A stretch of 64,000 nucleotides of DNA from Microbacterium soli. GTDB lineage: Bacteria > Actinomycetota > Actinomycetes > Actinomycetales > Microbacteriaceae. A program made the position numbers and the translations under genes. This document shows positions 1 to 8,233 of the stretch, piece after piece. The stretch's first letter is position 1, and the number at the start of each line of letters is the position of its first letter. The stretch spans positions 1,612,001-1,676,000 of the forward strand of contig NZ_BAABCP010000001.1 of the NCBI RefSeq assembly GCF_039539005.1, given 5' to 3'. The notes under the pieces were generated by a model. It searched no databases and was not told where the DNA came from. It was given only the letters and a program-made list of their open reading frames with translations.

Positions 1-559
1 CGATGATGCCCGCGGGGATGATCACGCGTGCGCGTCGCCCCGACCGTCGCGCTGCCCCGGCGAAAAGCGCGGGAGCGGGTTCCGCGCCCTGGACCGGTGA
101 CGCGCCCACGGTCCGCGGATCGAGCCAGGTCAGCGCGGTGGTCGGATGCTCGTCATCGGCCCAGGCCGTCGGTGGGACGACGTCGGGCGCGGGGACGACG
201 TCGGGCGTCGGAGGGGTGCCGGGCTCGGGCGGGACGTGGAGCCCGGGCTCGGGCTGCGGAGCATCCGTCTCCACCGAGTCGACGAAGGCCGTGACGAGCT
301 CCGACTCCGCCGATGCCCCCGGAACACGCGACGGCACGCGGTCGATCGCAGGCGCGGCGGTATCGTCGCCGAACAGTGATGCGGCTGTGATGGCGGCTGC
401 GTCATCCGATGCGGATGGACTCGAGACCGGCGCACCCGAGACCGGCGCACCCGCCTCGCCGGCCCGTGTCGGACCGGCCTCCGGGTCCGCGTGCATGCGC
501 GCTCGCTCGCGCAGCGATCGCCGCGTGGGGAACCGCGCGGACTCGGGGGAGGCAGTCAC
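1..559 (-). CDS. N-terminal part of an unidentified protein (truncated by window edge)
   Basis: This reading frame on the reverse strand stays open from a GTG at 557-559 to the window edge, giving about 186 residues. It begins VTASPESARFPTRRSLRER, a basic start seen in many Microbacteriaceae envelope proteins (family knowledge, not a match I can run). An Ala/Pro/Asp-rich low-complexity stretch follows, with repeated PEPG and PDVVP segments. The last visible residues turn basic (AARRSGRRARV) and then hydrophobic (IIPAGII), as if a membrane segment were beginning. That would fit a cytoplasmic or linker region ahead of a membrane anchor. A TACCCT hexamer lies seven bases upstream of the GTG and no Shine-Dalgarno is seen, so leaderless translation is plausible. 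The function cannot be assigned. Confidence 0.6.
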   Translation of the reverse strand, partial: MTASPESARFPTRRSLRERARMHADPEAGPTRAGEAGAPVSGAPVSSPSASDDAAAITAASLFGDDTAAPAIDRVPSRVPGASAESELVTAFVDSVETDAPQPEPGLHVPPEPGTPPTPDVVPAPDVVPPTAWADDEHPTTALTWLDPRTVGASPVQGAEPAPALFAGAARRSGRRARVIIPAGII

Positions 560-606
560 CCGATACAGGGTACCAATCCGCGCGCGCAATGGTATGGGAC
601 ATCGCC

Positions 607-635
607 GACGTCATCTCTGTGCAGTCGGTTATGAT
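607..635 (+). promoter_or_regulatory. Candidate promoter for the riboswitch-ykoEDC transcript
   Basis: A TATGAT hexamer at 630-635 matches the -10 consensus in five of six bases. It would start transcription at about 641-643, just before the conserved riboswitch core. No good -35 match is visible at 607-612. The placement, rather than the -35, is the main support. Confidence 0.4.
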
Positions 636-644
636 CGATGACAT

Positions 645-735
645 CACCACGGGAGTCCGGCGCGCCGGGCTGAGAGGAAGCGAACCGCGCTTCGACCGTC
701 GAACCTGATCCGGACCATGCCGGCGCAGGGAGGAG
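645..735 (+). ncRNA. TPP riboswitch (THI element)
   Basis: The leader of ykoE carries the thiamin pyrophosphate aptamer signature. A CGGGAGTCC arm at about 650-658 is followed by GGGCTGAGAGGAAG at 667-680, the conserved CUGAGA element. Then come ACCTGATCCGGACCATGCCGG at about 702-722 and GCGCAGGGAGG at 724-734. The order and spacing match the TPP aptamer halves. The last part overlaps the AGGAG Shine-Dalgarno of ykoE, five bases before its ATG. Ligand binding would therefore be expected to mask the ribosome site, as in other actinobacterial TPP switches (inference). No terminator hairpin is visible. The switch supports thiamine or hydroxymethylpyrimidine as the transporter's substrate. Confidence 0.92.
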
Positions 736-740
736 TTCAT

Positions 741-1379
741 ATGAGTACGTCCACATCCGTCACCGGGGCCGCTTCGGCCCGTACCGCCCGCAACTCGCGC
801 TGGCGGGTCGTCGACATCGTCGTGGCCGCCGTCCTCGGCGTCGCTGCCGGCTTGATCTTCTGGGCCTGGAACACCATCGGCTACGCCTGGTTCGAGGCCG
901 CCGACGCCCTGACCCCCGGCCTGGGCGGCATCGCGGTCGGCATCTGGCTGATCGGCGGCGTCATCGGCGGGCTCGTGATCCGCAAGCCCGGCGCGGCATT
1001 GGTCGTCGAGGTCGTCGCCGCCATCATCTCCATGCTGATCGGCAACGTCTGGGGCGTGTCGACGGTGCTGTCCGGCATCGTGCAGGGCCTGGGCGCCGAG
1101 CTGGTCTTCGCCGCGTTCGCATATCGCCGCTTCGGGCTCCCCGTCGCCATGCTCGCCGGTGTCGGCGCGGGCGCCGCCGCATGGGTCTTCGAACTGTTCT
1201 ACGGCTCCTCGCCGAACATCCTGAAGTCGGTCGAGTTCAACGCCATCTACCTCGGCACGGTCGTCGTCTCGGGCATCGTGCTGGCGGGCGTCGTCGGCTG
1301 GCTGCTCGTGCGAGCCCTGGCCGCGACGGGAGCGCTGAGCCGATTCGCCGCCGGCAGGGAAGCCCGCCAGGAGGTCTGA
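741..1379 (+). CDS. ykoE: ECF transporter S component for thiamine/HMP, YkoE family
   Basis: This 212-residue integral membrane protein has about five hydrophobic segments between residues 25 and 200 and a charged tail. It matches the YkoE family in length, in its early tryptophan-containing segment (IFWAWNTIGYAWF) and in its position before a duplicated ATPase and a T component. In the family YkoE is the substrate-binding S subunit of an energy-coupling-factor importer for thiamine or hydroxymethylpyrimidine. The ATG at 741 was chosen because AGGAG precedes it by five bases and the riboswitch ends there. An upstream in-frame start at 717 lies inside the aptamer. It is first in a three-gene operon, with ykoD two bases downstream. 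The TPP switch directly supports the substrate class. Confidence 0.9.
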   Translation: MSTSTSVTGAASARTARNSRWRVVDIVVAAVLGVAAGLIFWAWNTIGYAWFEAADALTPGLGGIAVGIWLIGGVIGGLVIRKPGAALVVEVVAAIISMLIGNVWGVSTVLSGIVQGLGAELVFAAFAYRRFGLPVAMLAGVGAGAAAWVFELFYGSSPNILKSVEFNAIYLGTVVVSGIVLAGVVGWLLVRALAATGALSRFAAGREARQEV

Positions 1380-1381
1380 GC

Positions 1382-2851
1382 GTGTCCGCTCCTGCGCGCG
1401 TCGCGGTGGAGGGGTGGGGTTGGCGCTACGCCGGCAGGCGTCTGCCGGCCGTCGCCGACGTCTCGTTCACGATCGAACCGGGGGAGCGGGTGCTGCTGCT
1501 GGGGGCATCCGGAGCCGGCAAATCCACGCTGCTGGCCGGGCTCGCGGGAGTGCTCGGCGACGCCGACGAGGGCGAGCGCAGCGGTTCGCTGCTCATCGAC
1601 GGTGCGGTGCCCGAGGCTCGTCGCGGTGAGATCGGGCTGGTGCTGCAGGACCCGGATGCCGGGGTCGTGCTCTCCAAGGTGGGTGACGACGTCGCCTTCG
1701 GGTGCGAGAACCTCGGCGTTCCCGCCGAGGACATCCCCGGCCGGGTCGCGGAGGCGCTGGACGCCGTCGGTCTGGACGTGCCGCCGGACCGCGCGACCAA
1801 GGAGCTCTCCGGAGGGCAGAAGCAGCGGCTCGCTCTGGCCGGGGTGCTCGCCATGCGACCAGGCCTGCTGCTGCTGGACGAACCGACGGCCAACCTCGAC
1901 CCCGAAGGGGTGCGCGAGGTGCGCGAGAGCGTGGGGCGGGTGCTCGACGACACCGGGGCGACCCTCATCGTCGTCGAGCACCGCACCGAGATCTGGGCCG
2001 ACCTGCTCACCCGCGTGATCGTGCTTGCCGCCGACGGGGGGCTGCTGGCCGACGGGAGCCCCGCGGAGGTCTTCGGACGCCATGGTGATGCGCTGGCGGA
2101 CGCCGGGGTGTGGGTGCCGGAACGCGGTGTCCCGCTGCCGGTGCTGGAGCGGGCCGCGGCGGAATCGGATGCCGTGCTCGAGACCGACGCGCTCACCGTC
2201 TCGCGCGACGGGCGGACGGCCGTGCAACGAGGCCTCGATGTACACATCCCTCGCGCCGCGGCCACGGTCGTGACCGGTCCGAACGGGGCGGGGAAGTCGA
2301 CGCTGGCACTCACCCTCGCGGGCCTGCTGCCCGAGCTCGAGGGCGCGGTCACCGCGGCATCCGATCTCACCGGACGCTCCGGCAGACGTCCTTCGCGGTG
2401 GAGCTCGCGTGAGCTGCTCACCCGCATCGGCACGGTGTTCCAGGAGCCCGAGCACCAATTCCTCGCGCGCACCCTGCGCGACGAGCTCGCGGTCGGTCCG
2501 CGGGCGCTGAAGAAGACGGATGCCCAGGCCCGGGCCATCGCCGACGACCTGCTGGCGCGACTGCAGCTGGCCCCGCTCGCGCTCGCCAACCCCTTCACCC
2601 TCAGCGGCGGGCAGAAGCGGCGGTTGTCGGTGGCGACGGTGCTGGCATCCGCCCCGCAGGTGATCGTGCTCGACGAGCCGACCTTCGGGCAGGATCGGCG
2701 CGGCTGGATCGGCATCGTCGAGCTGCTGCAGGAGGAGATCACGGCCGGTCGCACGATCGTCGCGGTCAGCCATGACGACGCCGTCGTGCGGCACCTCGGC
2801 GGGCAGCGCCTCGAGCTCGTCGCCCCGGCCGAGCGCGGAGGGGCGCGGTGA
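1382..2851 (+). CDS. ykoD: ECF transporter duplicated ATPase, YkoD family
   Basis: This 489-residue protein contains two ABC ATPase domains in tandem. The first has a Walker A at residues 41-48 (GASGAGKS), signature LSGGQKQR at 142-149 and Walker B LLLLDEP. The second has a Walker A at 299-306 (GPNGAGKS), signature LSGGQKRR and Walker B VIVLDEP. Such fused double ATPases energise YkoEDC-type ECF importers at the cytoplasmic face. The GTG at 1382 is preceded by AGGAGG and sits two bases after the ykoE stop. A longer in-frame ATG at 1181 lies within ykoE and was rejected. The stop overlaps the ykoC start as GTGA. All key ATPase motifs appear intact. Confidence 0.92.
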   Translation: MSAPARVAVEGWGWRYAGRRLPAVADVSFTIEPGERVLLLGASGAGKSTLLAGLAGVLGDADEGERSGSLLIDGAVPEARRGEIGLVLQDPDAGVVLSKVGDDVAFGCENLGVPAEDIPGRVAEALDAVGLDVPPDRATKELSGGQKQRLALAGVLAMRPGLLLLDEPTANLDPEGVREVRESVGRVLDDTGATLIVVEHRTEIWADLLTRVIVLAADGGLLADGSPAEVFGRHGDALADAGVWVPERGVPLPVLERAAAESDAVLETDALTVSRDGRTAVQRGLDVHIPRAAATVVTGPNGAGKSTLALTLAGLLPELEGAVTAASDLTGRSGRRPSRWSSRELLTRIGTVFQEPEHQFLARTLRDELAVGPRALKKTDAQARAIADDLLARLQLAPLALANPFTLSGGQKRRLSVATVLASAPQVIVLDEPTFGQDRRGWIGIVELLQEEITAGRTIVAVSHDDAVVRHLGGQRLELVAPAERGGAR

Positions 2852-3657
2852 CCGACGTGAAGCGCCAGGCCGCGGCATCCGCTCTCTCGGCCGCACCGCG
2901 CACCGCCTGGCTCGACGGAGTCAACCCCGTGACGAAGCTCGTGCTGGCGCTGCTGCTGTCGGTGCCGCTGTTCGCGTCGATCGACGCGGTCAGTGCACTG
3001 GTCGCGATCGGCCTGCAGCTGCTGTGCCTGCCGCTGACCGGGCTGTCGCCGCGCACCGTGCTGCTGCGGATGCTGCCGATCGCCCTGTTCTCGCCCGTCG
3101 CAGGGGTGAGCATGCTGCTGTACGCCGAGCCGGAGGGGCAGGTGCTGTGGCGGTTCGGGATCGCCGTGATCAGCGAGGGGTCCATCGCACTCGCCGTCGC
3201 CGTCACGCTGCGCGTGATCGCCCTCGGACTGCCCACGATCCTGCTGTTCGGCCGCACCGACCCGACACAGCTCGGCGACGCGCTCGCCCAGGTCGCGCAC
3301 CTGCCCAGCCGGTTCGTGCTGGGGGTGCTGGCCGGCGCGCGGATGCTGGGGCTGTTCCTCGACGACTGGCGGACCATGTCGCTGGCGAGGCGTGCGCGCG
3401 GCGTCGGCGATCACGGCGCGCTGCGCCGTTTCTTCTCGATGGCTTTCGTGCTGCTCGTGTTCGCCGTGCGGCGCGGCACCAAGCTCGCCATGGCCATGGA
3501 GGCGCGCGGATTCGGCTCCGGCATCCCCCGCACCTGGTCGCGGCCGTCCCGGTTGCACGTGCGCGACGCGGTCGCGCTGGCGGGTGGTGCGGCCATCATG
3601 GCCGTCGCGATCGCCGCGGCCGTGGCATCCGGCGTCTTCCGGTTCGTCTGGAGCTGA
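2848..3657 (+). CDS. ykoC: ECF transporter T component (transmembrane coupling protein), YkoC/CbiQ-like
   Basis: This 269-residue protein has several hydrophobic stretches. The second half carries two short basic segments with the ARRARG and EARGFG pattern typical of the coupling helices of CbiQ/EcfT-type T components. In this family the T subunit links the S component to the ATPases. The start overlaps the ykoD stop by four bases (GTGA), so translation is probably coupled. It ends the riboswitch-led operon. The next gene starts 44 bases later and is unrelated by family. The exact number of membrane segments was not computed. Confidence 0.88.
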   Translation: MTDVKRQAAASALSAAPRTAWLDGVNPVTKLVLALLLSVPLFASIDAVSALVAIGLQLLCLPLTGLSPRTVLLRMLPIALFSPVAGVSMLLYAEPEGQVLWRFGIAVISEGSIALAVAVTLRVIALGLPTILLFGRTDPTQLGDALAQVAHLPSRFVLGVLAGARMLGLFLDDWRTMSLARRARGVGDHGALRRFFSMAFVLLVFAVRRGTKLAMAMEARGFGSGIPRTWSRPSRLHVRDAVALAGGAAIMAVAIAAAVASGVFRFVWS

Positions 3658-3700
3658 CAGCGCTACTGTGGCGGGATCCCACTCGGAGAGGACGTCGGCG

Positions 3701-4219
3701 ATGCGACAGCGCATGCTCGATCTGCTGTTCCTCGTCGGTGTGGTCGGGAAGGGGATCGACGGGCTGGCGGAGCTGGTCGGCGGCGTCGCGCTGCTGGTCG
3801 CCTCGCCTGCCGGGCTGCAGCACCTCGCGCAGGTCGTGACCGCGCATGAGCTCGCGGAGGATCCGCACGACATCCTCGCGAACCTGCTGCTGCACGGCGT
3901 CTCGGGTCTCGACCCGGCGACCGCCGGGTTCCTGGCCGGCTACCTGCTGCTGCACGGCCTGGTCAAGATCGCCATCGTCCTCGCGCTGCTGCGCGGATCA
4001 CGGCGGATCTACCCCTGGGCGATCGCCGCGCTCACGATCTTCCTGCTCTTCCAGCTGTACGAGCTGTTCGTGACGCCGTCCGTGCTGCTGATCGTGCTGA
4101 CGATGCTGGATGCGCTGATCGTCGCCCTCACCTGGCGGGAGTGGCGGCACGATCGCACCTTGCGCGACACGGCGCGCAGCACGATCGACTGGGTGCTGCG
4201 GCGCAGGGCCGTGCGATGA
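3701..4219 (+). CDS. DUF2127 family membrane protein
   Basis: This 172-residue protein has about four membrane segments (residues 5-35, 80-100, 105-125 and 125-145) and a basic C-terminus. The opening (LLFLVGVVGKGIDGLAELVGG), the central LHGLVKIAIVLALL segment and the WxxY turn resemble DUF2127, an uncharacterised membrane family. The start ATG was chosen for GGAGAGG about eight bases upstream. A longer in-frame reading from 3392 overlaps ykoC in another frame and is unlikely. It follows ykoC on the same strand but does not belong to ECF systems in known families. No function is assigned. Confidence 0.75.
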   Translation: MRQRMLDLLFLVGVVGKGIDGLAELVGGVALLVASPAGLQHLAQVVTAHELAEDPHDILANLLLHGVSGLDPATAGFLAGYLLLHGLVKIAIVLALLRGSRRIYPWAIAALTIFLLFQLYELFVTPSVLLIVLTMLDALIVALTWREWRHDRTLRDTARSTIDWVLRRRAVR

Positions 4220-4320
4220 GGGGACCGCGCCCAGACGGAGCGTGACGGCCTCGCAGGCCCTGCCCGTCTCGGATCCACCGCATGATCACTCTTTCGATCC
4301 ACAACCCGTATGCTCGGCGG

Positions 4321-5277
4321 ATGGATGTTAGAGAGGCGAAAGCGTTCCTGGCCGTGGCGGACGAACTCCACTTCGGCAGGGCGGCCGCCCGTCTGCATAT
4401 CGCCCAGCCTCCCCTGAGCAGACTCATCCGCTCGATCGAGGCCGAGCTCGGAACGCCGTTGTTCGTCAGAAGCCCCCGCCATGTGTCCCTGACGCACGTG
4501 GGTCAGATCCTCCTGCAACCAGCCCGGGACCTCGTCATGCAGGCTGAACGCATGGTCGAACTCGCTCGGCGAGCGCGTGACGGCGAAGTGGGCCTGGTGA
4601 GGCTGGGGTTCGCCGGTGCTTCGGTGAACGCGCTCGTGAGTGCACTGGCGCGGCGTGTGCGCCGCGCTCTTCCCGGGCTCACTCTGGAACTCCACGGATC
4701 GCAGCTCTCCCACGCCGGTCTGGAACGATTGCGCGAGGGCGCTCTCGACGCCGTGATCGGTCGCTGGGATTTCCTGCCGAGTGATGTTCAGTCCCGAGTG
4801 ATCGCCATCGAGCAGCTGGTCGTGGCCTTGGCAGACGACCACCCGCTCGCGGCCAAGCAGACTCTGAGCGCCTCTGACGTCGCAGCCGCACCGTGGGTGG
4901 TCCTGCCCGGCGGGAGCGGCGCCACGCTGTCCAACCGGCTTCATCTGCTGGGACTGCGGGGTCGTTTCGTGCCTCGGATCGTCCAGACCGCAGTGGACTC
5001 CGCGACTCAGCTGCTCCTTGTCGATGCGGGTGTGGGCATCGCTTTGACGTTCTCCGGTGTCCAGGCGAACATTCCGGCTCACGACGTCGTCTTCCGTCCA
5101 CTGGACCCCGACCTGGGCAATGTCGAGGTCCGGCTGGCCTGGCGCGATCGCGACGACAACCCTGCCCTCGCCACGGTGATGGAGGCATCACACGACATCT
5201 GGCCCGGTGGTGATGCTCGGCACCGAGCTGATGCGGACGGAGGTCATCGGAACGCCGATTCGCCGGTGAGGACCTGA
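4321..5277 (+). CDS. LysR-type transcriptional regulator, probably of the adjacent glutarate genes
   Basis: This 318-residue LTTR has an N-terminal winged helix-turn-helix at residues 1-60, with the motif HFGRAAARLHIAQPPLSRLIR typical of the CatR/BenM/CbnR branch. A type 2 periplasmic-binding-like effector domain follows from about residue 90. The ATG at 4321 begins the standard MDVREAKAFLAVADELHF helix. An earlier in-frame ATG at 4282 adds an atypical extension. A TATGCT hexamer ends six bases before the ATG and there is no Shine-Dalgarno, suggesting a leaderless transcript. The gene converges with the gcdH operon and overlaps its 3' end by 34 bases. An ATAC-N7-GTAT palindrome of the type bound by this branch lies upstream of that operon at 7724-7746. 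Confidence 0.85.
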   Translation: MDVREAKAFLAVADELHFGRAAARLHIAQPPLSRLIRSIEAELGTPLFVRSPRHVSLTHVGQILLQPARDLVMQAERMVELARRARDGEVGLVRLGFAGASVNALVSALARRVRRALPGLTLELHGSQLSHAGLERLREGALDAVIGRWDFLPSDVQSRVIAIEQLVVALADDHPLAAKQTLSASDVAAAPWVVLPGGSGATLSNRLHLLGLRGRFVPRIVQTAVDSATQLLLVDAGVGIALTFSGVQANIPAHDVVFRPLDPDLGNVEVRLAWRDRDDNPALATVMEASHDIWPGGDARHRADADGGHRNADSPVRT

Positions 5278-6440
5278 CCGAGCACCAGGGTGTGCATCTC
5301 GACGGTCCCCTCGTAGGTGAGCACCGACTCCAGGTTGTTCTGGTGGCGGATGACGGGGTACTCCAGTGAGATGCCGTTCGCGCCGAGGATCGTGCGGGCC
5401 GTCCGGCAGATCTCCAGGGACTCGCGGACGTTGTTCAGCTTGCCGATGCTCACCTGCTCCGGCCGCAACAGGCCGGCGTCCTTGCGACGCCCGAGGTGCA
5501 GAGCGAGAAGGTAGCCCTTGATGTACTCCAACGACATGTCTGCGAGCTTCTGCTGCGTCAGTTGGAAAGCGCTGATCGGCTTTCCGAACTGGAGCCGGTC
5601 GGCGGCATAACTGCGGGCGGCTTCGATGCTGGAGCGTGCCGCGCCGAGAGCCCCCCATACGATGCCGTATCGAGCCTCGTTGAGGCATGACAGCGGTCCT
5701 TTCAGACTTCGCACCTCGGGGAGGACCGCGGATGCGGGAAGCCGAACATCGTCGAGTACGAGCTCACCCGTCGCCGATGCGCGCAGCGACATCTTGTGTT
5801 TGATCTCCGGCGCGGAGAATCCGGGTGTTCCTGCCGGGACCAGGAATCCGCGGATGCCGTCATCGGTGCGTGCCCAGACCACGGCGATGTCGGCGTACGG
5901 AGCGTTCGAGATCCACATCTTGCGGCCGTTGAGAATCCAATCGTCGCCGTCTCGACGTGCGTACGTCGTCATGCTGGCGGGGTCGGATCCGGCGTCGGGC
6001 TCGGTGAGCCCGAAGCAGCCGATGGCCTCGCCGGCGGCCATCCGGGGCAGCCATTCCTGCTTCTGCTCCTCGGAGCCCCACCGCCAGATCGCGAACATCG
6101 CGAGGGAGCCCTGCACGGATACGAGCGAGCGCAACCCGGAGTCGGTGGCTTCGATCTCGAGGCAGGCGACCCCGTACTCCGTCGCCGACATGCCGGCGCA
6201 CCCATACCCTTCGAGGTGCATTCCGAGCACTCCCAGAGAGCCGAGTTCACGGGTGAGTCCGCGGATGTCCGGAATGGAACCGTTCTCGAACCACTCCGCG
6301 ATGTGCGGCTCGACGCTCGCGTCGAGCAATTGGCGCACCGCCGAGCGGATCGCCTTCTCCTCCTCTGTGAGGAGATCGTCGAGGGATGCCGGGTCGGCCG
6401 GATCGAGCGGGGGCAGCTTCATCGGGTCATGGTGGCTCAT
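5244..6440 (-). CDS. gcdH: Glutaryl-CoA dehydrogenase
   Basis: This 398-residue acyl-CoA dehydrogenase matches the glutaryl-CoA dehydrogenase branch in length and motifs. GYGCAGMSATEYG is followed by TDSGLRSLVSVQ, whose Arg corresponds to the substrate-binding Arg of the human enzyme. GRKMWISNAPYADI lies mid-protein, and LTYEGTVEMHTLVLG near the end carries the catalytic Glu. Members oxidise and decarboxylate glutaryl-CoA to crotonyl-CoA using FAD. The ATG at 6438-6440 overlaps the CoA-transferase stop as ATGA, indicating a two-gene operon. Its 3' end overlaps the convergent lysR. With the transferase it forms a short route from glutarate into beta-oxidation. Confidence 0.9.
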   Translation of the reverse strand: MSHHDPMKLPPLDPADPASLDDLLTEEEKAIRSAVRQLLDASVEPHIAEWFENGSIPDIRGLTRELGSLGVLGMHLEGYGCAGMSATEYGVACLEIEATDSGLRSLVSVQGSLAMFAIWRWGSEEQKQEWLPRMAAGEAIGCFGLTEPDAGSDPASMTTYARRDGDDWILNGRKMWISNAPYADIAVVWARTDDGIRGFLVPAGTPGFSAPEIKHKMSLRASATGELVLDDVRLPASAVLPEVRSLKGPLSCLNEARYGIVWGALGAARSSIEAARSYAADRLQFGKPISAFQLTQQKLADMSLEYIKGYLLALHLGRRKDAGLLRPEQVSIGKLNNVRESLEICRTARTILGANGISLEYPVIRHQNNLESVLTYEGTVEMHTLVLGQVLTGESAFR

Positions 6441-7582
6441 CGCCGTTCCTCCTCGTGCAGCCAGCGACGGATTTCGTCGCTGTGTTGACCGAGACGCGGG
6501 GGAGCCCCATACTGCGTCACGGGAGTCTCGGACAGACTGATGGGGTTGCGGACCTGTGCAGGCAGGCCGTCGCCCACGTCGACCGTCGGGTGCAGTCCGA
6601 GCTCGGCGGCGAGGGCGAAAGCATCCGCTATCGTGCCGACCTTCCCCGCCGGCACACCGGCATCCGTCAGTCGCTCGACCCAGTGCGCCACGGGTCGTGT
6701 GATCAAGCGGCGTTCCAGGTGAAGGACGAGGGCCGCGCGGTTGGTCACGCGCGACGCGTTCGTCGTGAATCGAGGGTCGTCGGCGAGGGACGGGTCCTCC
6801 AGCACCGCTGCGAGCTTCCGGAACTGCCCGTCGGTCCCGCACGCGATCGCCATCTGCCCGTCGGCGCACGTGAGCAGTTCGTAGGGGGCGATCGACGGAT
6901 GGGCATTGCCGAGCCGCCCCGGCGCGCGCCCGGTCGCAAGATATGACGAGGCCTGATTGACGAGTGCGCCGAGCAGGCTCGACAACAGGTTCACCTCGAC
7001 GCGCTGGCCGGTGCCCGTCGTGGCGCGAGCGAGCAGAGCCGCGAGGATGCCCGTCGTGGCGTCCTTGGACGTGAGGACGTCGACGACGGCGACTCCGGCT
7101 TTCATCGGTGCATCGGCATCGCCGGTGATGGACATCAGCCCGCCGACCGCCTGGACGAGGAAATCGTAGCCGGGCATATCCGCTCCACGGCCGGTGCCGC
7201 CGAATCCTGTGATCGAACAGTAGACCACTCGTGGATTGGCGGCTCGCACGTCCTCGTACCCGAGCCCGTGCTTGTCCAGGACCCCGGTGCGGAAATTCTC
7301 GACGACGACGTCTGCACGCTCGGCCAGCCGGCGAGCCAGTCTCCGGTCATCTTCATCGCGCAGGTCGAGCACGATCGACTGCTTGTTGCGGTTCGCGCTG
7401 TGGAAGTACGCGGCCCCGTCGGTCGTCCACGGCGGTCCCCATGCGCGCGTGTCATCTCCGCCCTCCGGGCGCTCGACCTTGATCACCCGCGCGCCGAGAT
7501 CAGCCAGTGTGCTGGTGGCCAGGGGGCCGGCGAGCACGCGACTGAAATCGGCGACGACGATTCCGTCGAGGGGAAGTGTCAC
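6437..7582 (-). CDS. Class III (CaiB/BaiF) CoA-transferase, probably glutarate-specific
   Basis: This 381-residue enzyme opens with PLDGIVVADFSRVLAGP, the usual start of formyl-CoA-transferase-like proteins. It carries SKDATTGILAALLAR, where the Asp is the family's catalytic acyl-CoA anhydride-forming residue. It also has a C-terminal GVPAGKVGT segment. Class III transferases move CoA between carboxylates. Pairing with glutaryl-CoA dehydrogenase suggests succinyl-CoA:glutarate transfer, as in mammalian SUGCT (inference). The GTG start at 7582 is preceded by AAGGAG at a good distance. A longer reading upstream has no support. The gene leads the operon, 142 bases downstream of a LysR-type palindrome. 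Confidence 0.85.
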   Translation of the reverse strand: MTLPLDGIVVADFSRVLAGPLATSTLADLGARVIKVERPEGGDDTRAWGPPWTTDGAAYFHSANRNKQSIVLDLRDEDDRRLARRLAERADVVVENFRTGVLDKHGLGYEDVRAANPRVVYCSITGFGGTGRGADMPGYDFLVQAVGGLMSITGDADAPMKAGVAVVDVLTSKDATTGILAALLARATTGTGQRVEVNLLSSLLGALVNQASSYLATGRAPGRLGNAHPSIAPYELLTCADGQMAIACGTDGQFRKLAAVLEDPSLADDPRFTTNASRVTNRAALVLHLERRLITRPVAHWVERLTDAGVPAGKVGTIADAFALAAELGLHPTVDVGDGLPAQVRNPISLSETPVTQYGAPPRLGQHSDEIRRWLHEEERR

Positions 7583-7723
7583 GTGGCGCTCCTTCGTCGG
7601 TGCGACCTGGGTCGGGATTCGGCGTGGTTCACACGGTGCGTCCTGCTCAGGCGTCTCGAGCAGGGCACCAGTTATCACATTGCCTGAGAGGTGCGAGTAG
7701 ATGAAGTACCAAAAGGGTGCCCG

Positions 7724-7746
7724 ACCGATACCCTCCGGGTATCGGT
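7724..7746. promoter_or_regulatory. LysR-type operator (ATAC-N7-GTAT) upstream of the glutarate operon
   Basis: A perfect inverted repeat has ten-base arms (ACCGATACCC / GGGTATCGGT) and a three-base loop. Its centre reads ATAC-CCTCCGG-GTAT, exactly the ATAC-N7-GTAT box known for BenM/CatM/CbnR-type LysR regulators. It lies about 142 bases before the CoA-transferase start on that strand. A possible -10 (TGATAA) lies about 60 bases downstream, so the box would centre near -70, the usual LTTR recognition position. A terminator for the DUF488 gene is a weaker alternative, because no T-run follows. Confidence 0.6.
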
Positions 7747-7830
7747 GATGTGTGACCGGTGGGCTGCCTTGAAGCGCTCCGGGTCGGATGCCGCGTGCTC
7801 TCGACTCGAAGCGCCGATGTCCCGCCCGCG

Positions 7831-8193
7831 TCAGCCCAGCAGCGGTCGCAGCACCTCCGCCAGCACGACGGCGTGGTTGTGCTCGGTGTTGCGCAGCCCG
7901 TACACGAGGGTCACGACGGGGCGGCCCTTCAGCTCCTCGACCAGCTCCTGCAGCGCCGGCGCGCTCTCCGCCGCCAGCTGCGCACGGTAGCGCTCCGCGT
8001 TCACCTCGAAATCGGCATCCGGGGCGGCATGCCAGTCGTGACGGAGCTCCGTGCTCGGGGCGATGCCTTTCGCCCACAGGTCGATGGCGGCCTTCTCCTT
8101 CGACACGCCCCGTGGCCAGAGCCGGTCGATGAGAACACGGAACCCGTCTTCGGCCGAGGCGTTCTCATAGGCTCGTTTGCAACGCAGTTCCAT
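7831..8193 (-). CDS. DUF488 family protein
   Basis: This 120-residue protein contains the hallmark segments of DUF488: VLIDRLWPRGVSKEKA near residues 20-36, LRHDWHA at about 50-56 and LVYGLRNTEHNHA near residues 95-108. The family is widespread and lacks an established biochemical function. The start ATG gives the standard MELRCKRAYE opening. It is on the same strand as the upstream WXG100-like cassette, but the family has no known link to secretion. The 248-base gap downstream of it holds the LysR-type palindrome. Confidence 0.85.
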   Translation of the reverse strand: MELRCKRAYENASAEDGFRVLIDRLWPRGVSKEKAAIDLWAKGIAPSTELRHDWHAAPDADFEVNAERYRAQLAAESAPALQELVEELKGRPVVTLVYGLRNTEHNHAVVLAEVLRPLLG

Positions 8194-8233
8194 GCCCCCA
8201 GCATCCCGCGTCCGGGACGTTCCCGCCAGCGGG

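Noticed and set aside
1426-3873. An 815-codon reverse frame across ykoD and ykoC
   Set aside because: Low-complexity Ser/Arg/Pro product opposite a complete riboswitch-led operon; no ribosome site and no domain.
7675-7700. TGCCTGAGAGG considered as part of a riboswitch before the glutarate operon
   Set aside because: The CTGAGA-like word is isolated, lacks the rest of any TPP or glycine aptamer, and lies on the strand opposite to the operon.
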